Source: Humulus lupulus (Eukaryota > Streptophyta > Magnoliopsida > Rosales > Cannabaceae). From it: a DNA stretch of 64,000 nt. Position numbers and translations under genes: made by a program. The stretch lies in assembly GCF_963169125.1 (NCBI RefSeq), contig NC_084802.1, positions 113,402,903 through 113,466,902 on the forward strand. Reading direction: 5' to 3'. Below, piece after piece: positions 35,280 to 46,390 of the stretch (its first letter is position 1; each line of letters begins with the position of its first letter). A model generated the notes under the pieces. That model saw nothing but the letters and a program-made list of their open reading frames with translations, had not been told where the DNA came from and searched no databases.

Positions 35280-35370
35280 CTGCAGAATGGAAACAAACGA
35301 TCAGACAATATAAATTAAGTTACTTAAAAAAGCAAAGGAATAAGAGCAAGAAAAATTCTAAGTAGTATAC
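35280..35370 (-). other. Predicted intron, antisense gene
   Basis: 91 nt, AT-rich, from GTATAC (donor at 35365-35370) to a strong acceptor TTCCATTCTGCAG ending at 35280. Coding sequence on both sides lacks frame damage at this point. Confidence 0.6.
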
Positions 35371-35700
35371 CCGAGCTATTATTACTGGTCGATACAATAT
35401 TTATGGTACTACTGCTACACCCACTCTCTGCCTCGAAGAAGTATAAATTTAAACTATTGATCGCATATTTAAAGTTGTCGTCCCCGTCGAATAAATGACA
35501 AGGAATGGGAAAATTGTTTAAAAGTGCGAAGTCTATACCGTTCTCATTAGAAGACTCGAGTACGTTTTCGTGGTATTCTGGAAGTTTCTACTTGCCCTTC
35601 CCGTGTTGGGTTGGAGCAGCAGCAGCACGTGGGATGCTGGAAGGTTCCCTGATGGTCACTCCTGTTGCTCGCCATCTCGGGGGCTGTGACACATCCCGAT

Positions 35701-38134
35701 TGTAACGCCCTACTACCTTAGAGCCGTTACCAAGTGAGTTTTAAGACAAAACAGTGTGCAACGAACTCGCTAACCGAGGTTTTGAAACAAAAGTGTGACT
35801 AATTAAAAGTTAAGGCTGTAATCTAAGAAAAATGCGTTGTTTCAATAAAACTACTAGTATTAAACATTTGGGATCCCAAAATAAGGTTTGAAAACTATTT
35901 ACATCTAAAAATAACTTTACAATTGATCAGTTATAAAAATCATAGATTATTACAGCCATTTTCGAATAAACCCCCAACCAAAGCAGTCGGGCAGGCCAAA
36001 AATGTACGCGTCGCTTCACGCTCTCCGTACTCATGGTTGGTTGACTCAGTCTTTGCCCTTACCTACAACACGGAGCACCCGTGAGCCGAAGCCCAGCAAG
36101 AAAACTCATGCAGTTCATAACATATGCAGCTTATACAGTTAATCATATCAGATAGCCCACAGATAAACAAGTCAACCATTAGACTAAGCAAACACGGCCA
36201 TGCCGCCCCAGAACCCTTACCACAGCCTGGGGTCTCGGTCCTCACCGTAAGGATTTCACATGTATCCTCTGGGTCCTACCCTGACTATAAGCATCCCATG
36301 TGCTAAGTGTTACTTCCGGCCCCGCTGCCGTTCTCAGCCTTGCCGCCCTTGGCCATAGCCGTTCATTTCACTATAATCATATATAGCATAAATCAAACAA
36401 CATTCAAACAAATATCAATTCATTTAAATCTGCACCCTAACATGTAATGCAATATAGGGCCGTGCCCGGCAATCATCTCATCATGCAATATAGGGTCGTG
36501 CCCCGCAATCACACTATGGGCCCACGCCCTATCCTACGGGTGTTATAGTTTTCTTACCTTTCCATTCAATAGCTTAGATCACCTGACTCCTTGAGCACGA
36601 TCCCACTCGAGCCTTAGCGCACACCTAGGCACAAACATAGGTCAAAGTCAACACCGAACCCCAAGTCCGAATACCTAGCCTCGGGACCAATCCCGAGCCC
36701 CCGGGAAGTCCTAAATCCCCAAAACAAAGTGGCGGAATCGAGCCCCGAACCCTAGGTCAAAATCCCTCATCAAAACCCAAAAATCCACCTCTGTGAACAG
36801 TGCAGCGCTACAGCGCTCTAAAGAGGGCGCTGTAGCGCTACAAGCATAACACACCCCCCAGAACAGGGGCTAGCGCTGTAGCGCTAGTTGCAGCCCAGCA
36901 GAACCCGAAAATCGCATCTTGCGATTTCCTTCAACCAATTCAACCCCAAACTTGTCCAAACCTTTTCCAAACCCAAAATCAAGCTTATAAACACCTCACA
37001 CTCATCCCAAGCTTCCCAAGAACTCAAAACCCAAGCACAATCAACCCAAATCTCAAAATTCACCATGAACAACCCTAAACCCAGAAATTCAATCAACAAC
37101 AAAGTTAAAGGCTTAGAATTCTTACCATTGATGCAAATTTCGACCTTGATTCAACCCTAGACCTCCTTAGCTTGTTCATCCTCAAAGCTTGCCCAGTAAT
37201 TCCCTAAAATTCCCATCAACTCAGCTCAAAACACAGCTCAAACCATCAAAACCCTTAAAACTGAAATCTCTAAAACTTACCTCAAAAGTTGATGTGTTCT
37301 TGCTAATCCTTGCCAAATCTTCAAGTATAACCTTAAGATTCTTGATGCTCAGCCTATCCTAGCTCTCCACCGAGCTTTGCCCCAAGAAAAACGGAGAGGA
37401 ATGGTGCAAGAATGCACAAACCGTTCCTTGAGAAAACCCCCCTGTTTTCTCTCTTTTCTTTCTTTCCTTTTCTTTCTTTTCTTTTCTATCTTTCCTTCAG
37501 CATTCTCACTCTCTAACAATCCCACTCACTCTATAAAGCCTTATAAAATCTATCTTTAAAAGCCAAATGACCAAAATGCCCACCCTATTAATTCTAAATC
37601 CTTTTGTCGAAATAGGGCCATTTTAGTCATTTTACTCAATTCCCGCTATTCCTCAAGTGTCTCTAATATTTTCCCGTTGCTTTCCAACACCTGATAAACC
37701 ACCAAATAAGTATCCCCCATCATCAAAATAAATCTCAATCTATTCTCCGAATTCCTGTTCATACCCCGAGGCTCGCCCCGAGCCGGGTATAAATTCCCGT
37801 CATGACTTTTCCGCTAGCCTGCTCACTGGGATCGTCTCGAGTCACAAATCACAGATACACCCACATACCACTGTGGTCTCAACAATCATCACATATCAAT
37901 GCAGTTATGCCCAACATGGCCAAAATTACAATTATGCCCTTCTAACCCGATCCAGGCCTACAGGCATACTAATATACATAGTGATGCATCTCAGATAAAC
38001 AAATAGTCATATAACATGCCTTAAATCATAACCATGCATTTAATTCATAAAAAAATCACACATAAATCCCATCATGCCCTCCTGGCACGCTAATCAAGGC
38101 CCTTAAGCCTTATTAGCTAATTTGGGTCGTTACA
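35701..38134 (-). repeat. 3' LTR of the non-autonomous element
   Basis: 2434 bp, TGTAACGCCCTACTACC...GGGTCGTTACA. Conserved block at 36058-36105; palindromic AGCGCT island at 36806-36890. The short frames at 36884-37160 recur identically at 43786-44062 only because the LTRs are copies. Confidence 0.93.
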
Positions 38135-41100
38135 ACTATCCCCTCCTCATAAAAATTTCATTCTCGAAATTTATCCAACACATGAGTCAGTAAACCCGCA
38201 ACTTTGACCATAATTTCCAAGGCCCACCGCCTTTACTTTACTTTTCAATGACACTCTCACAAGAGTAACAATCTTGCCCCTCAAGATTTTGTCTAATAGC
38301 CATGCTCTCGATAGCTTCTTGTTTACACTGCAACCGTGCTGAAGCCTCAGGGTCTGCCTAGATTACAATGACCAATTCATTGTCTTAATCCTGATTCCAG
38401 AGATACTCAAAAGTCGTCACCTCTACTAGGTGGGACCAACTTGTAGGCCCCGCTGGCCTAACCCTTAGTACAACTTCAGAATTTTATGTTGAATTAAGAG
38501 CCAGAACTCTCCCTTCTTTCTCTGAACACCTTACAGATCCTCGTCTGTTATACGCAGAGACGCAGCTCTTTCTTCCCGTAACTTTATTTCCTCATAACTT
38601 AGCAATTTACCAACTCTTTATTCTTTCAAATAGGCAGACACTCCTGCCTTAAGAAGTTTCAACGACCTCTTTGGCTTTCTCTCTGAACTAAAGCCAAACT
38701 GTAGTATTCACTATCCTTCACCTCTTACCAAGCCCTATGTCGCGTTACATTAACAAGACACCAGCAACTGCCACCACGACTAATCCATCAGGGATTACAC
38801 TTCCCTTAATACCTCAAGTATTCGCCTACTCATACCAGATATCTGATAAACTTTCAGACTGCCATTCCACTTGCAATCAACTGATAATTCCAGGTTCCCA
38901 CCCTGTTCTTTTCGTTCTCTAAACCCATTCCAAAATTTAAAATACTATAGGGTCTCAATTCAGTATCATCGACGTTTTACCCTGAAACCAGTTCACTTGA
39001 CCCAACAACATTAACTCAAACCACCGAGTTAAAACTTTTCATGTCCAAACGCCTTACTTAAGGTCTATTGTGGTCTATCCCCACGATGCACCACCACATC
39101 ACCTAACCCTTCAGAGTCCAAAGGAAAACACTAGACTCTGTCACCCGCTCGACCCTCCCGGTACGACGTACCCTAGGAGGTGGAATGATGTCCGTTCAGA
39201 ATTCTCATTCATGAACCAAATCTAATTGGATCCTTCATCCATCCCTGGTATCCCAACTTGTACCACCCTAGCAGGGTTCTTTCCTGTTTCAACCAAAGCC
39301 GACGCTTCGGATTCCATAGCTCAGTGACACTCACCAGCTAATCATACCTGCAACGTTACGCCAATCTCAGTCGTTGCCTTGTATCCTCCATTACAATCTA
39401 TGGCGTTATTCCTTGACTTACACATGCCCCTCAGTTAGGAGTTCCACCTCCAATTATATCTCCCCTCTTTCAATCGAGGATTTCAAACACTGATCATCCG
39501 TCTGTTACTATTCCCCACCTTTGGGTCTCAACGTTAACCTTCTTATTAATACCCAACACTCAAGTACCTTATGCCATGCACAGCAGCCGACTTAACATTC
39601 CAAGTGTATCAACCATGTTCATTCTTTCGTCTCCCGCAAGGTTCGATCCATCCTCGCGTCAATTTATTCCTGGGCGTGCCCAAATCGTGGTACACTCCCC
39701 CAATTTCATCTCCTTACCATAGATCAGGTCCTTTATGCCATCACTCTATACTTAACCATAACACGCACAAATTCCAGCATTGCCAGTTACCAATTAATTC
39801 TTACCTGTCTTCTGAATTTCTTTCTGATGTGACACCACTCAGTCCGTCTAATCTCAAGTTTTACTGTTCTCCTCATCTCTGATGTAGTTGTCCCCAGAGA
39901 TACTTATGAAATAGATGACGCGCTTACCAGTCTTGTTATGCCTTCAATTCTTCAGATATTCATCATTAGCTTCTTGCGGCTTCAGATCAAATCTCCTCGT
40001 ACTTGTCCTTTCTTCTTGTAGCTCTATTCTGAGTACTCCTGACGACACCCAAACTAACACTCTGTAGAACCTTACCTGTGACTCCGCCTTCTGGGTACAA
40101 CGGCTTCAGCATAATCGCTTGCTCACCATTTCCGTCTGGGAGTAATTCGCATGCACTGCTCGTGAGCTTGAAGGGGACTTGCCTAAACCATTCACGCATT
40201 CTCTGCCTAAAGAACTTACCTGTGCTGCTGCAGTTTGAACCATTCTAGAGTCTTTGTTACCAGCTCCTCACACCCTACCCGGTGCAAACTAGACAATTTC
40301 CCGAAATGTCTCTATCCTTGGTTTGCAACTGGTAATAACCAGGTCCTAGATCAACTCTTGGAGACATCGTCCTATCTTGTATCCAACATTGTACTTTTCG
40401 TTCTATCCCGTCGATGCTAACGATCCCCGCAGTATACACACACTGGCTACACCAGGGTCAAATTCCTTCGATTGCTTCAATAGACTTTCTGTCAGCCAAA
40501 ACCATCTTTTACCATATTCCTTATACCAATCCTATCTGTAGTCCGACCTTGAAGTACCCCCAATTATTTCTTTTCATACCCACATAATTTTCCACTGGTC
40601 AGCCCAGTTTCCATTCAGTCTCCTTTACATACTCCAGATGATATCCTCAACAATCCATCTGCCAGAGTTTCTAATTCCTTCTCAATAAGTATTACTATCA
40701 TCAGCCTCTCGAATAGCACCTTTGAGGCTTCCTTTCTATATCCATCTCCCTCTCGGAACATTCTCGACACCGAGTTCTTCCAGTTCGTCACATGCCCAAA
40801 GCATAAACCAGTCAGTTAAATACTCATCCTTGAGGACTCAGCCTCGAACTTTGAATGTATCGATGCATTCTAGTTCTCCGTTCCCTCACCGTGGGAAGTC
40901 CATCCTACATATCGAGTCATTCTATGTAGAAGTCATGCCCTCACCTGACCTCCTCTCAGGTGGCATCCTCTCCCTCATGTGCATACCAAATAACCTTCCT
41001 GGTTCCTGTCGCCATCTCGATAACCACCTTTTCAATCAGGCTTCTTTCCAATCTCAAATTAGGTGCCCAAGCACTGTCTGGAGTCCTTCTACCTCAAAAA

Positions 41101-42602
41101 TTGAGAATCCTTCCTTGCGGCATTCTAACAATAAAAGTACCATCTTATCAACCAGACCTTTCCCCTTTCTTGGCAAAACCAGAAGCCACAGAACTATCCG
41201 GGGTTCTATCAACTTGATTAACACGAATCTATCTTTACCAATTCCATCGAAGGGAGCACTGCCCTTGCGGCCCTAGCACTCATGCTCTAACATCAACCAT
41301 CAGTTCCTTGAACAACATGGCCCTCCCCGCCATCCACATACAGATGATAAGTCCTTACATCAGAGCGGCCCAAATACCTTAGACTATTCCAGATCTCATA
41401 TCCTTAAATGGGTCGCCATCAATTTCGGATACATCCGTCAGTATAAATTCCCAAAATGAATTACCTGATTCACCAAACCCATTAATTTACACTGTTGTTA
41501 CCCTATCAGTCCAAACCAAACTTATAAGGCCTCCACTTTCCACAGTTCAGATCATGCCTTTATAACCTCTTCTAACCATCCATCATCTAGGTTCTTGCCA
41601 ACCCATTAAGCCAGTACCTCAGCCCGAGTACCATTTCCAGGCATCTCTCTGCCTCAACATTTAATACAACCCTCTAATCAGGATCTCTCATCCTCTTAAC
41701 CAAGGGTGGAATTAACTCTGCCCGTCTATTGGTAAATTCCTTGTCAACCTGAACTCTCCTCAAAACCCGAGGATAACACCCTTTAAGCCTTTCATATAAT
41801 ACCCTTATCTGTCCATACCTCACAGTAAACCAACACTGGTAACCTTACTGTTAACACATCTAAATCAGCTATTTGCCCAGAGAAATCCGCTGTTCTTCTA
41901 TCCCATCTCAACTAACAAACTCCACAGCTTACTCACACACTAGTGACCCTTTGCTGCTGCTTTCAGGGACAACTGGAGATCTCAACTCCAACTTATATCT
42001 AGAATCTCCCTCTCAACACAATATCAGGTCCCCAAACCCTTCTAGGAACAAACAACTCGAGTTCACCTGTCAAAACTGACCCAACTCCTGAACTCTGTGG
42101 TTCAAACTCTGAACCAAACCACAACTAGATCCAAATATCCACAGGTATAATGCACACACAAGCATATACTAGGTCAAATCCACAACGTCACACATTTAGC
42201 TACCAAATTTTAACATCACCATGTATACCCAGGTCTCAACATGCTTCATACAAGCAAATAAACGGATATAACATACGGATTCAATTTAAACAATCAATCA
42301 CATAAACTCAATATGTGAACCATTATGCCAATATTCATCCACATGCATAATAATGTTATTCAGCACGCATTAATCTCAACATGCAACAGTCAAGGGCCCA
42401 GCCCAACAGCATCTCCTGCATATGTCAACTCATTGCTCATGCTCCATATAGATAAGCAGGCAAACAGGGCATTCAAACATACATTCAGACATGTTAATCA
42501 ATCATACCAACCAACCCTGAGTCGAGCTTGTCACTGATAGCGAGCGTACATGTTCGGTCGATCTCCAGAACCAATAAACCTTGGCTCGCTCTGATACCAA
42601 GT
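38135..42602 (-). other. Interior of the non-autonomous element, no intact gene
   Basis: Near 38210-38330 the sequence still aligns with the chromodomain end of related elements (for example cacaagagtaacaatcttg against actagagaaatcattttg of element C). Between about 38400 and 42300 I see no gag, protease, RT or integrase motif; all frames are short. The 42410-42587 leader is close to that of element A. This is either a very decayed gag-pol or replaced filler DNA. Confidence 0.65.
42588..42599 (-). other. Primer-binding site of the non-autonomous element
   Basis: TGGTATCAGAGC on the minus strand, 3 nt from the LTR end at 42603; a perfect initiator-Met tRNA complement, so reverse transcription signals are intact. 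Confidence 0.92.
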
Positions 42603-45036
42603 TGTAACGCCCTACTACCTTAGAGCCGTTACCAAGTGAGTTTTAAGACAAAACAGTGTGCAATGAACTCGCTAACCGAGGTTTTGAAAAAAAAGTGTGT
42701 CTAATTAAAAGTTAAGGCTGTAATCTTAGAAAAATGCGTTGTTTCAATAAAACTTCTAGTATTAAACATTTGGGATCCCAAAATAAGGTTTGAAAACTAT
42801 TTACATCTAAAAATAACTTTACAATTGATCAGTTATAAAAATCATAGATTATTACAGCCATTTTCAAATAAACCCCCAACCAAAGCAGTCGGGCAGGCCA
42901 AACATGTACGCGTCGCTTCACGCTCTCCGTACTCATGGTTGGTTGACTCAGTCTTTGCCCTTACCTACAACACGGAGCACCCGTGAGCCGAAGCCCAGCA
43001 AGAAAACTCATGCAGTTCATAACATATGCAACTTATACAGTTAATCATATCAGATAGCCCACAGATAAACAAGTCAACCATTAGACTAAGCAAACACGAC
43101 CATGCCGCCCCAGAACCCTTACCACAGCCTGGGGTCTCGGTCCTCACCGTAAGGATTTCACATGTATCCTCTGGGTCCTACCCTGACTATAAGCGTCCCA
43201 TGTGCTAAGTGTTACTTCCGGCCCCGCTGCCGTTCTCAGCCTTGCCGCCCTTGGCCATAGCCGTTCATTTCACTATAATCATATATAGCATAAATCAAAC
43301 AACATTCAAACAAATATCAATTCATTTAAATCTGCACCCTAACATGTAATGCAATATAGGGCCGTGCCCGGCAATCATCTCATCATGCAATATAGGGTCG
43401 TGCCCCGCAATCACACTATGGGCCCACGCCCTATCCTACGGGTGTTATAGTTTTCTTACCTTTCCATTCAATAGCTTAGATCACCTGACTCCTTGAGCAC
43501 GATCCCACTCGAGCCTTAGCGCACACCTAGGCACAAACATAGGTCAAAGTCAACACCGAACCCCAAGTCCGAATACCTAGCCTCGGGACCAATCCCGAGC
43601 CCCCGGGAAGTCCTAAATCCCCAAAACAAAGTGGCGGAATCGAGCCCCGAACCCTAGGTCAAAATCCCTCATCAAAACCCAAAAATCCACCTCTGTGAAC
43701 AGTGCAGCGCTACAGCGCTCTAAAGAGGGCGCTGTAGCGCTACAAGCATAACACACCCCCCAGAACAGGGGCTAGCGCTGTAGCGCTAGTTGCAGCCCAG
43801 CAGAACCCGAAAATCGCATCTTGCGATTTCCTTCAACCAATTCAACCCCAAACTTGTCCAAACCTTTTCCAAACCCAAAATCAAGCTTATAAACACCTCA
43901 CACTCATCCCAAGCTTCCCAAGAACTCAAAACCCAAGCACAATCAACCCAAATCTCAAAATTCACCATGAACAACCCTAAACCCAGAAATTCAATCAACA
44001 ACAAAGTTAAAGGCTTAGAATTCTTACCATTGATGCAAATTTCGACCTTGATTCAACCCTAGACCTCCTTAGCTTGTTCATCCTCAAAGCTTGCCCAGTA
44101 ATTCCCTAAAATTCCCATCAACTCAGCTCAAAACACAGCTCAAACCATCAAAACCCTTAAAACTGAAATCTCTAAAACTTACCTCAAAAGTTGATGTGTT
44201 CTTGCTAATCCTTGCCAAATCTTCAAGTATAACCTTAAGATTCTTGATGCTCAGCCTATCCTAGCTCTCCACCGAGCTTTGCCCCAAGAAAAACGGAGAG
44301 GAATGGTGCAAGAATGCACAAACCGTTCCTTGAGAAAACCCCCCTGTTTTCTCTCTTTTCTTTCTTTCCTTTTCTTTCTTTTCTTTTCTATCTTTCCTTC
44401 AGCATTCTCACTCTCTAACAATCCCACTCACTCTATAAAGCCTTATAAAATCTATCTTTAAAAGCCAAATGACCAAAATGCCCACCCTATTAATTCTAAA
44501 TCCTTTTGTCGAAATAGGGCCATTTTAGTCATTTTACTCAATTCCCGCTATTCCTCAAGTGTCTCTAATATTTTCCCGTTGCTTTCCAACACCTGATAAA
44601 CCACCAAATAAGTATCCCCCATCATCAAAATAAATCTCAATCTATTCTCCGAATTCCTGTTCATACCCCCAGGCTCGCCCCGAGCTGGGTATAAATTCCC
44701 GTCATGACTTTTCCGCTAGCCTGCTCACTGGGATCGTCTCGAGTCACAAATCACAGATACACCCACATACCACTGTGGTCTCAACAATCATCACATATCA
44801 ATGCAGTTATGCCCAACATGGCCAAAATTACAATTATGCCCTTCTAACCCGATCCGGGCCTACATGCATACTAATATGCATAGTCATGCATCTCTGATAA
44901 ACAAATAGTCATATAACATGCCTTAAATCATAACCATGCATTTAATTCATAAAAAAATCACACATAAATCCCATCATGCCCTCCTGGCACGCTAATCAAG
45001 GCCCTTAAGCCTTATTAGCTAATTTGGGTTGTTACA
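42603..45036 (-). repeat. 5' LTR of the non-autonomous element
   Basis: 2434 bp, near-identical to 35701-38134. Ends GGGTTGTTACA with one change from the partner. Confidence 0.93.
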
Positions 45037-45952
45037 CTGATGCTGCACGCAGGGCCGAATGAACGCAGGGACATTGACCTAAGAGTCAGAACTGGCATAG
45101 GCGTCCTGAACGCAGGGCCGAATGAAGATTAGATCTAATCGATATCAGCGTAGAATGACTCTAAGGCATTAACGCTGGACCGACCCTAAGGTCGATGAAT
45201 CTTAAGCGCTTGGCTAGTCTAAGACTAGTTACTCAGAGCCAGGGCCTAAGGCCCAGGTGACCGCTTGTCACATGGCTAGGGAACAATTTTCTAGGGTTAT
45301 GAATCTACGGTCATGAGGAACGTTATGCTGGTGACCAGTCACCATACACCTATCCTAGTTTAGCTAATGAAAGGTTCACTTACCTGTTAAGCCCTGATGA
45401 CCTTATCGTCACATGGCTGAAGGGAGCTATTCCCAACTTAGTAACTTTTGTGACTGTCACCTATCTGTTTTGGACTGATAGTCCTGAATGATTATTATAA
45501 TCATTGTTGATATTATATCATGCTATATTGTGTTTTCTTGCTGGGCCTTGGCTCATGGGTGCTATGTGGTGCAGGTAAAGGGAAAGAAAAGATCACCTAG
45601 CCTTGAGTGGAGAGCAACAGGGTGGTGATGTGTACATATGCGACCGCTTGACCACCACGGCCAAGGAGTTCTCAGAGGAACTAGGGGGTTTACCCTATTT
45701 TGCCGCTTAGGTCGGCGGGTTTGTAAATTTGAAACAGTAGTGACCATTTTGAGTTGTAAATAACTTGTAAACATTTTGATAAGCTCATGAGTAGTTATAT
45801 ACTTAATAAAATATATCCTTTCCTTTTTATTGTTTTCTACCTTAACCTGTTAATAACACCTAGAGCACGTTTTTAACAAAGGACTTGGGTAGCGGGTCAA
45901 ATTTCTGGTTCACCGTTCACCGTAACTGTTCTAGGGTATCCAGGGCGTTACA
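45037..45952 (+). repeat. Element D 5' LTR, 3' part only
   Basis: Aligns with 54830-55725. The first 35 bp (gctgcacgcagggccg...) look like a local duplication of the cgcagggccgaatga motif at 45113. Confidence 0.88.
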
Positions 45953-45955
45953 ACT

Positions 45956-45967
45956 TGGTATCAGAGC
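45956..45967 (+). other. Element D primer-binding site
   Basis: TGGTATCAGAGC, 3 nt after the LTR terminus GCGTTACA. Initiator-Met tRNA type. Confidence 0.92.
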
Positions 45968-46390
45968 ATGCCAAGGTTAGGGTTCCTGCAGACTGGCTGG
46001 GCATGTACACACATCACTGAAGTCAAGCTCGACTCATGGTTTGGTAACTATTTATGTAGTTATATGTATAACTGCTTAAATATAGTATATATGCTTTACC
46101 TGCATGCATGAGACACTATGTTAAACTTGTGCCCTGAATTATTATATCCTCAACAAGAGTGTGCTAATTAGTACTGAGATTGCTGGAACATACTTATAAG
46201 TATGATTGATTGTGAACTATTATGTGATACATGCTGAGTGCTAAATGCTATAAACATGTATCTGCCTGTATATATTGTATGACTGTGGAATGTGATAATT
46301 GTCTGCTTGTTCTTGGACCGTAAGATGGCAAGAGGTTTAGTTATTACTACCTGACTGGCCATATTGATCAATATTTCAACAAGGTATTAG
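45968..46390 (+). other. Element D leader
   Basis: AT-rich, no frame, between primer site and gag. Confidence 0.55.

Larger units (their letters stand above)
35701..45036 (-). mobile_element. Recently moved non-autonomous LTR element (LARD-like)
   Basis: Two LTRs of exactly 2434 bp (35701-38134 and 42603-45036) flank a 4468 bp interior. A perfect methionine primer site (42588-42599) and a purine tract (38135-38146) are in the right places. The LTRs differ at about 18 positions by eye (0.7%), with no length change. Flanks are CCGAT (35696-35700) and CTGAT (45037-45041), a duplication with a single C-to-T change at a CpG. The interior has no gag-pol frame. Only its ends resemble relatives: the leader next to the primer site, and a decayed chromodomain-end region next to the purine tract. 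It must have been copied by enzymes of another element. Confidence 0.88.

Noticed and set aside
40722..41276. 184-residue plus-strand frame inside the non-autonomous element
   Set aside because: Low-complexity Ser/Pro composition and no motif; likely chance in a CT-rich strand.
36884..44062. Identical small frames at 36884-37160 and 43786-44062
   Set aside because: They repeat only because they lie in the two near-identical LTRs; no conserved protein feature.
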